A stretch of DNA of 12,304 nt. It comes from an uncultured Collinsella sp. (lineage in GTDB: Bacteria; Actinomycetota; Coriobacteriia; Coriobacteriales; Coriobacteriaceae). The stretch lies in NCBI GenBank assembly GCA_958418185.1, contig CATZEP010000031.1, positions 1 through 12,304 on the forward strand, written 5' to 3'. Of this stretch, positions 6,295 to 12,304 are shown piece after piece. Position numbers and translations under genes: made by a program. Positions within the stretch are counted from its first letter, which is position 1. Each line of letters opens with the position of its first letter. The notes beneath the pieces are model-generated. The model was not told where the DNA came from, did no database searches, and worked only from the letters and a program-made list of their open reading frames with translations.

Positions 6295-7911
6295 ATGGTG
6301 ATGTGCATGAATCGCGCGGTTTCGAACTCGGGGATGGAGCCTGCGGCGACTTCTCGTTTGGCGCGACTGGCGCCGCTGATCGTGCTGGCATGCGCTCAGG
6401 TGGGTACCTCGGCAGACAACGGTGCGTTTTCGGTTGCCATGGCCGAGATGATGCGCGTGTTTGGATGTCCGCTCTCGGACGTGCAGATGGCGAGCACGGT
6501 CTATTCGCTTATGGCGGGCACCTTTATGCTTGCGAGCGGTTTGCTCGGCATGGTTATCGGGTGGTGCCGCAACTTCCGTGCCGGATTGGTGCTTGCTGTG
6601 GTGGGAGAGCTGCTGTGCGCGTTTTCACCGAGCATTGAGCTGCTTATTTGGGGTGGCCGACTGATGGTCGGGCTGGGCGCAAGCCTCATTATCCCTTCGG
6701 TACTGGGCATGGTGTCCATGCTGTACGAAGGCGAGGAGCGCAAGCAGGCATATGGCGTGATTGCCGCATCGGCGGCGCTTGCGACGATTATTCCTATCGC
6801 GCTGGGCATTCTGGTCGATATCGCAGGTTTTCGCGTGACCTTCGGCGTGCTCGCCGCCTATTTTGTCGCACTGCTCGTTGCGAGCGCAAAGCTGCCGACG
6901 GGTGGCGGGCTGCACGCGGGCAAGTTTGACGCGCCGGGTGCGGTTATTGCCTCTCTGGGATTGTTCGCCGTTATGTGCGGTCTTTCGCGCATCTCGACCT
7001 GGGGCGTATTTGCTCCCTTACCGCAGGCTCCCTTCACGATCGCCGGTATTTCTCCCGCTTTGCCTATTGTCGGCGTCGGCCTGCTATTGCTGGTGATGCT
7101 GATTCCGGTCGAGCACTGGATGGAGCGCACCCACGGCATAGCGATTTTGCCGTCGAGCTTTGTGCGCAATCCCACCGTTCGCGCCGGCGTCATCGCCATT
7201 GCTCTGCCGTTTTTCTACATGGGCGCTCAGGGTCTGGTCGGCACTTCGTACTATCAGCTTGTAATTGGCCTTGGCGGCATGCAAACAGCGCTTTTGGGCA
7301 TCATCTCGGGTGTGCCCATGCTGGTGCTCGCAATGTTTGTGCCGCGCAAGTTTCCGCAGCTTAAGCCTTGGTCTGTGGTGCGTACGGGCTATGTCTTTAT
7401 GGCGGCGGCCTGTGTGAGCATGGCGTTTGGCGTGCGCGCGTCCGAGCTGACGCCCATTATGGTGGTCGGTACGCTCTTTGGTGGCGTGGGCGTTGGCCTG
7501 GTGAACTCACAGGCTAACAACATTGTCGCTTCCGCCGTGCCGCCGAGTGACGCCCAGCAATCGGGCGGCATCCAGGGTGCGGCGCGTAACCTGGGCCTCG
7601 CGTTGGGCTCTGCCGCCATGGGTTCGGTCCTGCTTATCGCCGTCAACACCGGTCTCGATGCGCGTATTGATGCGAGTAATGTGGTCGACACGCAGAGCAA
7701 GGCGGCGCTCGAAGAGGTTGTTTATACCTACGAGAGTGATGCCGCGTTTACGGCGCGCCTGGAATCGATGGGCGTTGCACCCGAGGCGCAGGGAGAGCTC
7801 TTGGCGGACAATGCCGAGGTTCGCGCAAAGTCGGCGGCCACGGCCTTCTACGTGGTGGCAGGACTTGCCGTCGTAGCGCTCGCAACGACCTTCCCCAAGC
7901 AAACCTCATAG
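6295..7911 (+). CDS. DHA2-type MFS transporter (MFS2), paralogue of MFS1
   Basis: This membrane protein of up to 538 aa has the same architecture as MFS1 throughout: AQVGTSADNGAF at the end of helix 1, VYSLMAGTFMLASGLLGMVIGW, LIWGGRLMVGLGASLIIPSVLGM, FTIAGISPALP, and NSQANNIVASAVPPSDAQQSGGIQGAARNLG. Similarity by eye runs the full length, with many identical blocks. It has about 14 hydrophobic segments, with a polar stretch before the last helix. The start is uncertain: in-frame ATGs lie at 6295, 6301 and 6307, and upstream there is only a purine run (GAAAAAAGCGG) for the first and GCGGATGG for the last. Helix 1 begins well after all three. It is transcribed alone, divergently from the regulator, with palindrome S3 directly upstream, and ends at a terminator (7928-7967). 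Codon use is less biased than in MFS1 and more like the regulator gene. The substrate is unknown; efflux of a related compound is one reading. Confidence 0.92.
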   Translation: MVMCMNRAVSNSGMEPAATSRLARLAPLIVLACAQVGTSADNGAFSVAMAEMMRVFGCPLSDVQMASTVYSLMAGTFMLASGLLGMVIGWCRNFRAGLVLAVVGELLCAFSPSIELLIWGGRLMVGLGASLIIPSVLGMVSMLYEGEERKQAYGVIAASAALATIIPIALGILVDIAGFRVTFGVLAAYFVALLVASAKLPTGGGLHAGKFDAPGAVIASLGLFAVMCGLSRISTWGVFAPLPQAPFTIAGISPALPIVGVGLLLLVMLIPVEHWMERTHGIAILPSSFVRNPTVRAGVIAIALPFFYMGAQGLVGTSYYQLVIGLGGMQTALLGIISGVPMLVLAMFVPRKFPQLKPWSVVRTGYVFMAAACVSMAFGVRASELTPIMVVGTLFGGVGVGLVNSQANNIVASAVPPSDAQQSGGIQGAARNLGLALGSAAMGSVLLIAVNTGLDARIDASNVVDTQSKAALEEVVYTYESDAAFTARLESMGVAPEAQGELLADNAEVRAKSAATAFYVVAGLAVVALATTFPKQTS

Positions 7912-7927
7912 ACAAACGCCGCCGCCC

Positions 7928-7967
7928 AAACCGCCACGAAGGGGATAGTCCCCTTCGTGGCGGTTTT
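7928..7967 (+). terminator. Rho-independent terminator after MFS2
   Basis: AAACCGCCACGAAGGGGA (7928-7945) and TCCCCTTCGTGGCGGTTT (7949-7966) form a perfect 18-bp stem with a 3-nt loop (TAG), followed by T and a short tail. It begins 17 nt after the MFS2 stop. Its inner part (AAGGGGATAGTCCCC) resembles the AAGGTGCCTGTCCCC loop of the dispersed hairpins, so it may be a variant of that family. Confidence 0.88.
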
Positions 7968-7987
7968 GCTGTTCCGGCCTTCAATTG

Positions 7988-8122
7988 TCTCGATCTGTAA
8001 CATCTGGACGGCAAAACCGGCTCTACCTGTTACAGATCGAGACGAAACGCCGAGGTCGGACGGAAAATCTCGATCTGTAACAGCAAGCCCGCTTTTGGTG
8101 TCCTAATTGTTACAGATTGAGA
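7988..8122. repeat. Four-copy alternating inverted-repeat array with 40-nt pitch
   Basis: TCTCGATCTGTAACA occurs at 7988-8002 and 8068-8082. Its exact reverse complement is at 8028-8042, and a one-mismatch version (TGTTACAGATTGAGA) is at 8108-8122. Starts are exactly 40 nt apart (7988, 8028, 8068, 8108), so each 15-nt arm is separated by 25 nt. The spacers differ in sequence, although the bases just after both reversed copies are similar (both reach CGCCG). The pairs could fold as two 15-bp hairpins or bind a protein at regular intervals. It resembles REP/BIME-type interspersed palindromes in layout; I do not recognise the family. Confidence 0.85.
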
Positions 8123-8128
8123 TAAATC

Positions 8129-8152
8129 GCCGGGACAGGCCGCCGCCCCGGC
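8129..8152. repeat. GC hairpin containing GGGACAGGC
   Basis: GCCGGG (8129-8134) pairs with CCCGGC (8147-8152). The segment carries GGGACAGGC (8132-8140), whose reverse complement GCCTGTCCC is at 8171-8179 inside the next hairpin. The two could therefore also pair with each other as a 9-bp stem. There is no T run. It may be a remnant of the same dispersed element family in the opposite orientation. Confidence 0.5.
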
Positions 8153-8154
8153 CA

Positions 8155-8193
8155 AAACCACCACGAAGGTGCCTGTCCCCATTGTGGTGGTTT
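8155..8193. repeat. Dispersed hairpin element, copy 2 (AGGTGCCTGTCCCC loop)
   Basis: AAACCACCAC (8155-8164) pairs with GTGGTGGTTT (8184-8193), with partial pairing inside. The inner sequence AAGGTGCCTGTCCCC (8166-8180) is identical to that at 76-90. As in copy 1, the T run follows on the minus strand, although both flanking genes read rightward, so ordinary termination is not its obvious job. Confidence 0.72.
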
Positions 8194-8219
8194 GGACCGG
8201 CTGGATGTGTGTGCATCGG

Positions 8220-8243
8220 GTGGTATCTAAGTTGAGATACCAC
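8220..8243. promoter_or_regulatory. Palindrome upstream of glmS, possible operator
   Basis: GTGGTATCT (8220-8228) and AGATACCAC (8235-8243) are perfect 9-nt inverted arms around 6 nt. A third related half, TGGTATAT, follows at 8247-8254. The TGGTAT/ATACCA core is reminiscent of GntR-family operators. The site is about 110 nt before the glmS start and upstream of a weak -10-like TACAAT (8274-8279). It could also be an RNA hairpin. The cognate regulator is unknown. Confidence 0.4.
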
Positions 8244-8353
8244 TTCTGGTATATCAGCTTGTGCTTGCGTGAGTACAATACTCGAACGTTATACGTCTCA
8301 GCGCCTCCCGTGCGTGGACGTCTTGCAGTCACGCGAACGAAGGGATTTATCCT

Positions 8354-10201
8354 ATGTGCGGAATCGTCGGCTACACCGGCTCTGATATTGCAAAGAACAT
8401 CCTGGTCACGGGCCTCAAGCGTATGGAGTATCGCGGCTATGACTCCTCGGGTGTCGCGCTCGAGGTGGGCGAGGGCGCCGCGGCACACCTCGATGTCATC
8501 CGCCGCGTGGGCAAGGTCGCGGGCTTGGAGAGCGAGCTTTCCAACATCGACAGCGACGCTACCTGCGGTATCGGCCACACCCGTTGGGCCACCCACGGCA
8601 AGCCCTCCGTCGTTAACGCTCACCCCCACACCAGCTGTGACGGTCGTATCGCCATCGTCCACAACGGCATCATCGAGAACTTCGCCGAGCTGCGCGAAGA
8701 GCTGGAGGGCCGCGGCCACCACTTTAAGAGCGAGACCGATACCGAGGTCTTCGCGCATCTGATCGAAGAGGCTTATGCCGAGACGCACGACCTGATGGCC
8801 TCCGTGCGCGAGGCGTGCACCCACGTGGTCGGTGCCTATGGTCTGGCCGCCGTGTGCGCTGACGAGCCCGGCGTGATCGCCGTGGCCCGCAAGGATTCCC
8901 CGATCGTGGTCGGCGCGGGCGAGACCGGCGCCTATGTTGCCTCCGATGTCATCGCGCTCATCGACGCCACCCGCGATGTCGTGGTGCTCGAGGACGGTCA
9001 GTTTGCCAAGCTTACGCCCGCAGGCGTCGAGTACACCGACGAGGCCGGCAACGTTATCGAGCCCAAGGTCACCCACATCGACTGGGACCTGGACATGGCA
9101 GAAAAGGGCGGTTATCCCGACTTTATGCTCAAGGAAATCCACGAGCAGCCGCGCGTCGTGCGCGACACGCTGGTTGGTCGTATGACGCCGGCCGGCGAGC
9201 TCGACATCGACGAGCTGGGCCTTTCGCTCGAGGAACTCAACGACATCGACCGCGTCTACGTGATCGCTTGCGGAACCAGCTATCACGCTGGCCTCATTGC
9301 CAAGAATCTCATTGAGGGCTGGGCTCGCATCCCCACCGAGGTGGAGGCGGCCAGCGAGTTCCGTTATCGCAACCCCATCATCACGCCGACGACACTTGTC
9401 GTTGCCGTGTCCCAGTCGGGCGAGACGGCCGATACCCTTGCCGCCATTCGCGACGCGCGCATCAAGGGTGCCAAGGTCTTCGGCATCACCAACGTGGTGG
9501 GCAGCCCCGTGGCACGTGAGAGCGACGGCGTCATCTACACCAAGGCCAACAAGGAGATCGCGGTCGCCTCGACCAAGAGCTTCATCGGCCAGGTCGTGAG
9601 CCTGACGCTGCTGGCTCTGCTGCTGGCGCAGGTCAAGTACCGCCTGACCACCAAGCAAGCGCGCATGCTGTTCCGCGAGCTTTCCGATACGGCCGAGCAG
9701 ATCCAGTGGATTTTGGATACCCAAACCGAGGCCGTGCATGAGGCCGCCCTGCTGTGCAAGGATGCGCAGTCGGCGCTGTTCGTGGGCCGTGGCATGGGTG
9801 CCGCTATTTCCTACGAGGGTGCGCTCAAGCTCAAGGAAGTCAGCTACCTGCACGCCGAGGCATATGCCGCCGGTGAGATGAAGCATGGCCCCATTGCCCT
9901 GATCGACCCGGGCTTCCCTGTCATCGCTGTGGCCACCAAGAGTGCCACCTACGACAAGACCGTGTCGAACCTTATGGAGTGCAAGGCGCGCGGCGCCAAG
10001 GTCATCGTCGTTGCCGCCGAGGGCGACGAGGAGATCAACAAGATTGCCGACTGCATCATCCGCGTGCCGGCAGTCCGCGACGTGTTCAGCCCCATCACGG
10101 CGAGCGTTCCGCTGCAGCTGCTCGCCCGCGAGGTCGCCATCCTGCGCGGCTGCGACGTCGACCAGCCTCGTAACCTGGCGAAAAGCGTTACTGTCGAGTA
10201 A
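8354..10201 (+). CDS. glmS: Glutamine--fructose-6-phosphate aminotransferase (isomerising)
   Basis: This cytoplasmic enzyme makes glucosamine-6-phosphate from fructose-6-phosphate and glutamine, the entry step to UDP-GlcNAc and peptidoglycan. The 615-aa length fits the family (about 610). The class II glutaminase domain spans about 1-240: it starts MCGIVGYTG, so the nucleophile C2 becomes N-terminal after Met removal, and shows GHTRWATHG (74-82), HNGIIENF (103-110) and SETDTEVFAHL. Two SIS isomerase domains follow, at about 285-425 (CGTSYHAG at 306-313, SQSGETADT at 353-361) and about 455-600 (GRGMGAAISYEGALKLKEVSY; EAYAAGEMKHGPIALID). It ends in the canonical DQPRNLAKSVTVE. The start has GAAGGGA (8339-8345) 8 nt upstream. 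It is transcribed alone and ends at a terminator (10226-10263). I see no glmS ribozyme upstream; a palindrome at 8220-8243 may be an operator. No link to the transporter regulon is apparent. Confidence 0.98.
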   Translation: MCGIVGYTGSDIAKNILVTGLKRMEYRGYDSSGVALEVGEGAAAHLDVIRRVGKVAGLESELSNIDSDATCGIGHTRWATHGKPSVVNAHPHTSCDGRIAIVHNGIIENFAELREELEGRGHHFKSETDTEVFAHLIEEAYAETHDLMASVREACTHVVGAYGLAAVCADEPGVIAVARKDSPIVVGAGETGAYVASDVIALIDATRDVVVLEDGQFAKLTPAGVEYTDEAGNVIEPKVTHIDWDLDMAEKGGYPDFMLKEIHEQPRVVRDTLVGRMTPAGELDIDELGLSLEELNDIDRVYVIACGTSYHAGLIAKNLIEGWARIPTEVEAASEFRYRNPIITPTTLVVAVSQSGETADTLAAIRDARIKGAKVFGITNVVGSPVARESDGVIYTKANKEIAVASTKSFIGQVVSLTLLALLLAQVKYRLTTKQARMLFRELSDTAEQIQWILDTQTEAVHEAALLCKDAQSALFVGRGMGAAISYEGALKLKEVSYLHAEAYAAGEMKHGPIALIDPGFPVIAVATKSATYDKTVSNLMECKARGAKVIVVAAEGDEEINKIADCIIRVPAVRDVFSPITASVPLQLLAREVAILRGCDVDQPRNLAKSVTVE

Positions 10202-10225
10202 TCGAGTTCCGTCGTTCTAACAACT

Positions 10226-10263
10226 AAGGCCCGGCTCCGTTGTGGCGGAGTCGGGCCTTGTTT
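10226..10263 (+). terminator. Rho-independent terminator after glmS
   Basis: AAGGCCCGGCTCCG (10226-10239) pairs with CGGAGTCGGGCCTT (10246-10259) over 14 positions with one G-U pair. The loop is 6 nt, followed by GTTT. It begins 24 nt after the glmS stop. Confidence 0.88.
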
Positions 10264-10278
10264 CATTTGACCAGATAA

Positions 10279-10315
10279 AACCTGCCAAAATGAACCTGTC
10301 CCTTTTTGGCAGGTT
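10279..10315 (-). terminator. Terminator overlapping the GntR stop codon; dispersed hairpin relative
   Basis: AACCTGCCAAAA (10279-10290) and TTTTGGCAGGTT (10304-10315) form a perfect 12-bp stem, and the minus-strand read-out continues into TTTTAT. The right arm includes two bases of the GntR stop codon (10314-10316). The loop reads AGGGACAGGTTCA on the minus strand, close to the GGGGACAGGCACCT loop of the hairpins at 64-104 and 8155-8193, while the stem sequence is entirely different. Confidence 0.75.
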
Positions 10316-11045
10316 AGCGGAGCTTGCTGGTCTCGAAGTACTCGGGGAACTGGTCCAGAACCTCGGTTTGGTTGCGGAACATCATGTGCAGGTGCTTGCT
10401 GACCAAAAAGCTCGCTTCGATGGGGTCGCGACCGGCGATAGCGCGGCGAATCTGCTTGTGCTCGTTCACGATGTCCTGATTGTCGAGAACCTGCGTGGCG
10501 GCGCGCAACCAGCGGAAGCGCTCCAGGTCGGCATTGGTCTCTTCGAGCCACGACCACACGGTGCTGCGACATGCGATGCTAAAAATCATGTGATGCATGA
10601 GGTTGTCGCTCAAAAAGAAGCCGATGCGATCCTCTTCGGCCATGGCCTTTTCCTGCAGCGCGATGGCGCGGTCGAGCTGCTCGATGCCGGCCGATGTGGC
10701 GCGCGCACAGCACTCCACGATCACCTGCTTTTCCAGATGTTCGCGGATGTAGCAGGCACTCTCGGCAAGGGTGAGGTTGATGGGTGAGACATAGGTGCCG
10801 CTTTGGGGCACGGTGCGCACCAGGCCTTCCTGCGCCAAGCGAACCAAAGCCTCGCGCACAGGGGTGCGCCCCATATCCAGGTCGTCGCAAAGCTGCTTGA
10901 CGCCCAGCTTTTCGCCCGGCTTGTAGTCCAGGTAGACGATTTTGCGTCGAATGGTGTGGTAGGACTGGTCCTGTAGGCTCGTTTCCTGCTCGCCGACGTG
11001 CATCGATTCTTCCATAGCGCCTCGCAACTGTTCTATCAAACTCAT
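10314..11045 (-). CDS. GntR-family transcription regulator, FCD-domain subfamily
   Basis: This is a 243-aa cytoplasmic DNA-binding protein. The winged-helix GntR domain covers about residues 25-90 (HTIRRKIVYLDYKPGEKLGVKQL, then GRTPVREALVRLAQEGLV and SGTYVSPI), the standard FadR-type reader head. The C-terminal FCD ligand domain covers about 95-225; its usual metal/ligand residues are visible as D147 and H151 in DNLMHHM, H196 in NEHKQI, and H218 in KHLHMM. FCD regulators sense carboxylates or other small organic acids; the effector here is unknown. The start is uncertain. The ATG at 11045 has no clear ribosome-binding site and a -10-like CATAAT (complement of 11059-11064) lies very close to it, whereas the in-frame ATG at 11015 has GAGG just upstream, giving 233 aa. 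The gene is divergent from the YeiH-family gene across 163 nt, which suggests it regulates that gene. Its terminator overlaps its stop codon. Confidence 0.93.
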   Translation of the reverse strand: MSLIEQLRGAMEESMHVGEQETSLQDQSYHTIRRKIVYLDYKPGEKLGVKQLCDDLDMGRTPVREALVRLAQEGLVRTVPQSGTYVSPINLTLAESACYIREHLEKQVIVECCARATSAGIEQLDRAIALQEKAMAEEDRIGFFLSDNLMHHMIFSIACRSTVWSWLEETNADLERFRWLRAATQVLDNQDIVNEHKQIRRAIAGRDPIEASFLVSKHLHMMFRNQTEVLDQFPEYFETSKLR

Positions 11046-11208
11046 ATGTCAGTTGTTAATTATGCCGCGAATCAGCTTTCCGCGGTGGGTAATTCGGCTG
11101 TTGCCTGAGAACTATTGCGGCATCTTAGTCTGTGTTTGCGCAAGGCTGCGCTCAATGATGCCGTATCATAAGCCGTCGCAAACGTGAAATAGAAAGAAGG
11201 AATCCCAT

Positions 11209-12243
11209 ATGCAACTGGCAAATATCGTACGCGAGCGCTGGAAAGGCGTCTTGTTCTGCCTGATCATCGCCATTCCCGCGACGTTGCTCGGCAAACAGGT
11301 TGAGGTGGTCGGCGGTCCGGTATTCGCCATCCTCTTTGGCATGGTCCTGGCGCTCGTCTTTCCCAAGAATCGTCGCGAACAGCTCGCCGCCGGCGTCACC
11401 TATACGTCCAAAAAAGTCTTGCAGTACGCGGTTATCCTGCTTGGCTTTGGCATGAACCTCTCCCAGATTCTGTCCAAGGGCGCCCAGTCGCTGCCGATTA
11501 TCGTGGCGACAATCTCGACCTCGCTTGTCATCGCCTTTGTGCTCTGCCGCGTTATGAACGTGCCGGGCAAGATCGCGACGCTTGTGGGTGTGGGTTCGTC
11601 GATTTGCGGCGGTTCTGCCATCGCTGCGACCGCACCCGTCATCGATGCCGACGATCGCGAGATTGCCCAGGCTATTTCGGTCATCTTCCTGTTTAACGTT
11701 ATCGCGGCGCTCGTGTTTCCGACGCTCGGCGGCATGCTCGGGCTGACCAACGAGGGCTTTGGCCTGTTTGCCGGTACCGCCATCAACGACACCTCGTCCG
11801 TAACGGCTGCGGCGAGCGCCTGGGACAGCATGCACCCCGGCGCCAATGTGCTCGAGAGCGCCACAGTGGTCAAGCTCACCAGGACGCTGGCCATTATTCC
11901 CATCACGTTGGTTCTCGCATGCTGGCAGATGCATCTGGCGCGCAAGGCCGGCGGTGACGCCAAAAGCACGTTCTCGCTTAAACGCGCGTTTCCCATGTTC
12001 GTGCTGTTCTTTGTGCTGGCGAGCGTGATCACCACGGTGCTTCAGCTTCCCGCGTCCTTTACGGCGCCCATCAAGGAGCTGTCGAAATTCTTTATTGTGA
12101 TGGCCATGGCGGCTATTGGCTTTAATACCGATATCGTCGAGCTGGTCAAAAAGGGCGGCAAGCCCATCGCATTGGGCTTTTGCTGCTGGATTGGCATTGC
12201 GTGCATGAGTTTGGGAATGCAACACGTACTGGGAATCTGGTAG
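11209..12243 (+). CDS. YeiH/UPF0324 family putative membrane transporter (putative sulfate exporter family)
   Basis: This 344-aa polytopic membrane protein has about 9-10 hydrophobic segments spread over its length. Family signatures are seen in order: GGPVFAILFGMVLAL near residues 35-50, GVGSSICGGSAIAATAPVI (127-145), GTAINDTSSVTAA (189-201), VKLTRTLAIIPI (221-232) and AAIGFNTDIVELVKKGGKP (301-319). Length and motifs match the UPF0324 (YeiH) family, which databases often name putative sulfate exporter; the substrate is not firmly established and cannot be read here. The start is clear: AGAAGGA (11195-11201) lies 7 nt before the ATG. It stands alone, divergent from the GntR/FCD gene, whose product probably controls it; in other bacteria yeiH-type genes commonly sit next to a regulator. 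No terminator is resolvable before the window ends. Confidence 0.92.
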   Translation: MQLANIVRERWKGVLFCLIIAIPATLLGKQVEVVGGPVFAILFGMVLALVFPKNRREQLAAGVTYTSKKVLQYAVILLGFGMNLSQILSKGAQSLPIIVATISTSLVIAFVLCRVMNVPGKIATLVGVGSSICGGSAIAATAPVIDADDREIAQAISVIFLFNVIAALVFPTLGGMLGLTNEGFGLFAGTAINDTSSVTAAASAWDSMHPGANVLESATVVKLTRTLAIIPITLVLACWQMHLARKAGGDAKSTFSLKRAFPMFVLFFVLASVITTVLQLPASFTAPIKELSKFFIVMAMAAIGFNTDIVELVKKGGKPIALGFCCWIGIACMSLGMQHVLGIW

Positions 12244-12260
12244 AGAAGTAGCTTGTTTGC

Positions 12261-12280
12261 GTGCTGCGTGCTGCGTGCTG
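12261..12280. repeat. Short tandem repeat (GTGCTGC) after the YeiH-family gene
   Basis: GTGCTGC is repeated at 12261-12267 and 12268-12274, with six of its seven bases again at 12275-12280, just under three copies. It lies 17 nt after the stop codon and is flanked by GCTTG (12251-12255) and CAAGC, which could pair. No T run follows. The window ends soon after. Confidence 0.5.
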
Positions 12281-12304
12281 GTGAGCGCAAGCCTGCGGTG
12301 GAGC

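Larger units (their letters stand above)
7912..8353. other. 442-nt intergenic region rich in inverted repeats
   Basis: I find no convincing gene between MFS2 and glmS. In order, the stretch holds a terminator (7928-7967), four alternating 15-nt repeats with exact 40-nt pitch (7988-8122), a GC hairpin carrying GGGACAGGC (8129-8152), a dispersed hairpin (8155-8193), a palindrome (8220-8243), a weak -10-like box (TACAAT, 8274-8279) and the glmS ribosome-binding site (8339-8345). The open frames crossing it are short and continue from the antisense of glmS. Confidence 0.8.

Noticed and set aside
7988..8122. Possible mini CRISPR array (15-nt repeats, 25-nt spacers)
   Set aside because: Repeats alternate in orientation and are too short, and no cas gene is present. 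The layout is inverted-repeat pairs, not direct repeats.
8200..8353. glmS ribozyme upstream of glmS
   Set aside because: I could not find the conserved ribozyme core or pseudoknot elements, and this riboswitch is mainly known from Firmicutes. A structure search would settle it.
8030..9886. A 618-codon minus-strand frame opposite glmS
   Set aside because: It runs antisense to glmS and through the repeat array. Composition is that of a shadow frame and no motif is recognisable.
11135..11175. Short inverted repeats and a CCGTAT half-site between GntR and the YeiH-family gene
   Set aside because: The CCGTATCATAAG stretch lacks the second half of the operator palindrome, and the other repeats have arms of 5 bp or less.
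11152..12225. A 357-codon minus-strand frame opposite the YeiH-family gene
   Set aside because: It is a shadow of a motif-rich membrane protein gene; its own translation is His/Arg/Gly-rich without any family signature.

Overview
The window looks like chromosome of a high-GC Coriobacteriia bacterium, most likely Collinsella or a close relative. The basis is the strong G/C-ending codon bias, the style of the paired DHA2-type MFS transporters and amidohydrolase, and GC-rich intergenic hairpins with a GGGGACAGGCACC-type loop. The genus is an inference from gene style, not from a marker gene. No phage, insertion sequence, tRNA, rRNA or CRISPR array is visible.

Layout, left to right. Positions 1-184 hold a dispersed hairpin element and a palindromic site. 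A small multi-pass membrane protein follows (212-718, +) and ends at a terminator. Next is a two-gene operon: an MFS transporter (957-2573, +) and a YtcJ-like metal-dependent amidohydrolase (2577-4193, +), separated by 3 nt. A shared bidirectional terminator (4224-4261) separates it from a convergent 610-aa multidomain PRD/BglG-type regulator (4318-6150, -). The regulator is divergent from a second, paralogous MFS transporter of the same length (6295-7911, +). A 442-nt intergenic region (7912-8353) is packed with a terminator, an alternating inverted-repeat array with exact 40-nt pitch, two more hairpins and a palindrome. Then come glmS (8354-10201, +), a GntR/FCD regulator (10314-11045, -) and a divergent YeiH/UPF0324 membrane protein (11209-12243, +).

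The most informative signal is an 18-bp palindrome, consensus TTGCCGTATATACGGCAA, found four times with 2-3 mismatches each. It lies upstream of the small membrane protein (117-134), upstream of MFS1-amidohydrolase (829-846), and twice in the regulator/MFS2 divergent region (6182-6199 and 6266-6283, exactly 84 bp apart). This suggests one local regulon. The PRD-like regulator would control itself, two paralogous transporters, a hydrolase for an imported or exported amide-like compound, and perhaps the small membrane protein. In the regulator the usual phosphorylatable residues of the first PRD and the EIIB module appear degenerate, so it may sense something other than PTS phosphorylation.

The right part (glmS, GntR, YeiH) looks functionally unrelated: hexosamine synthesis plus a GntR-regulator/transporter divergent pair.
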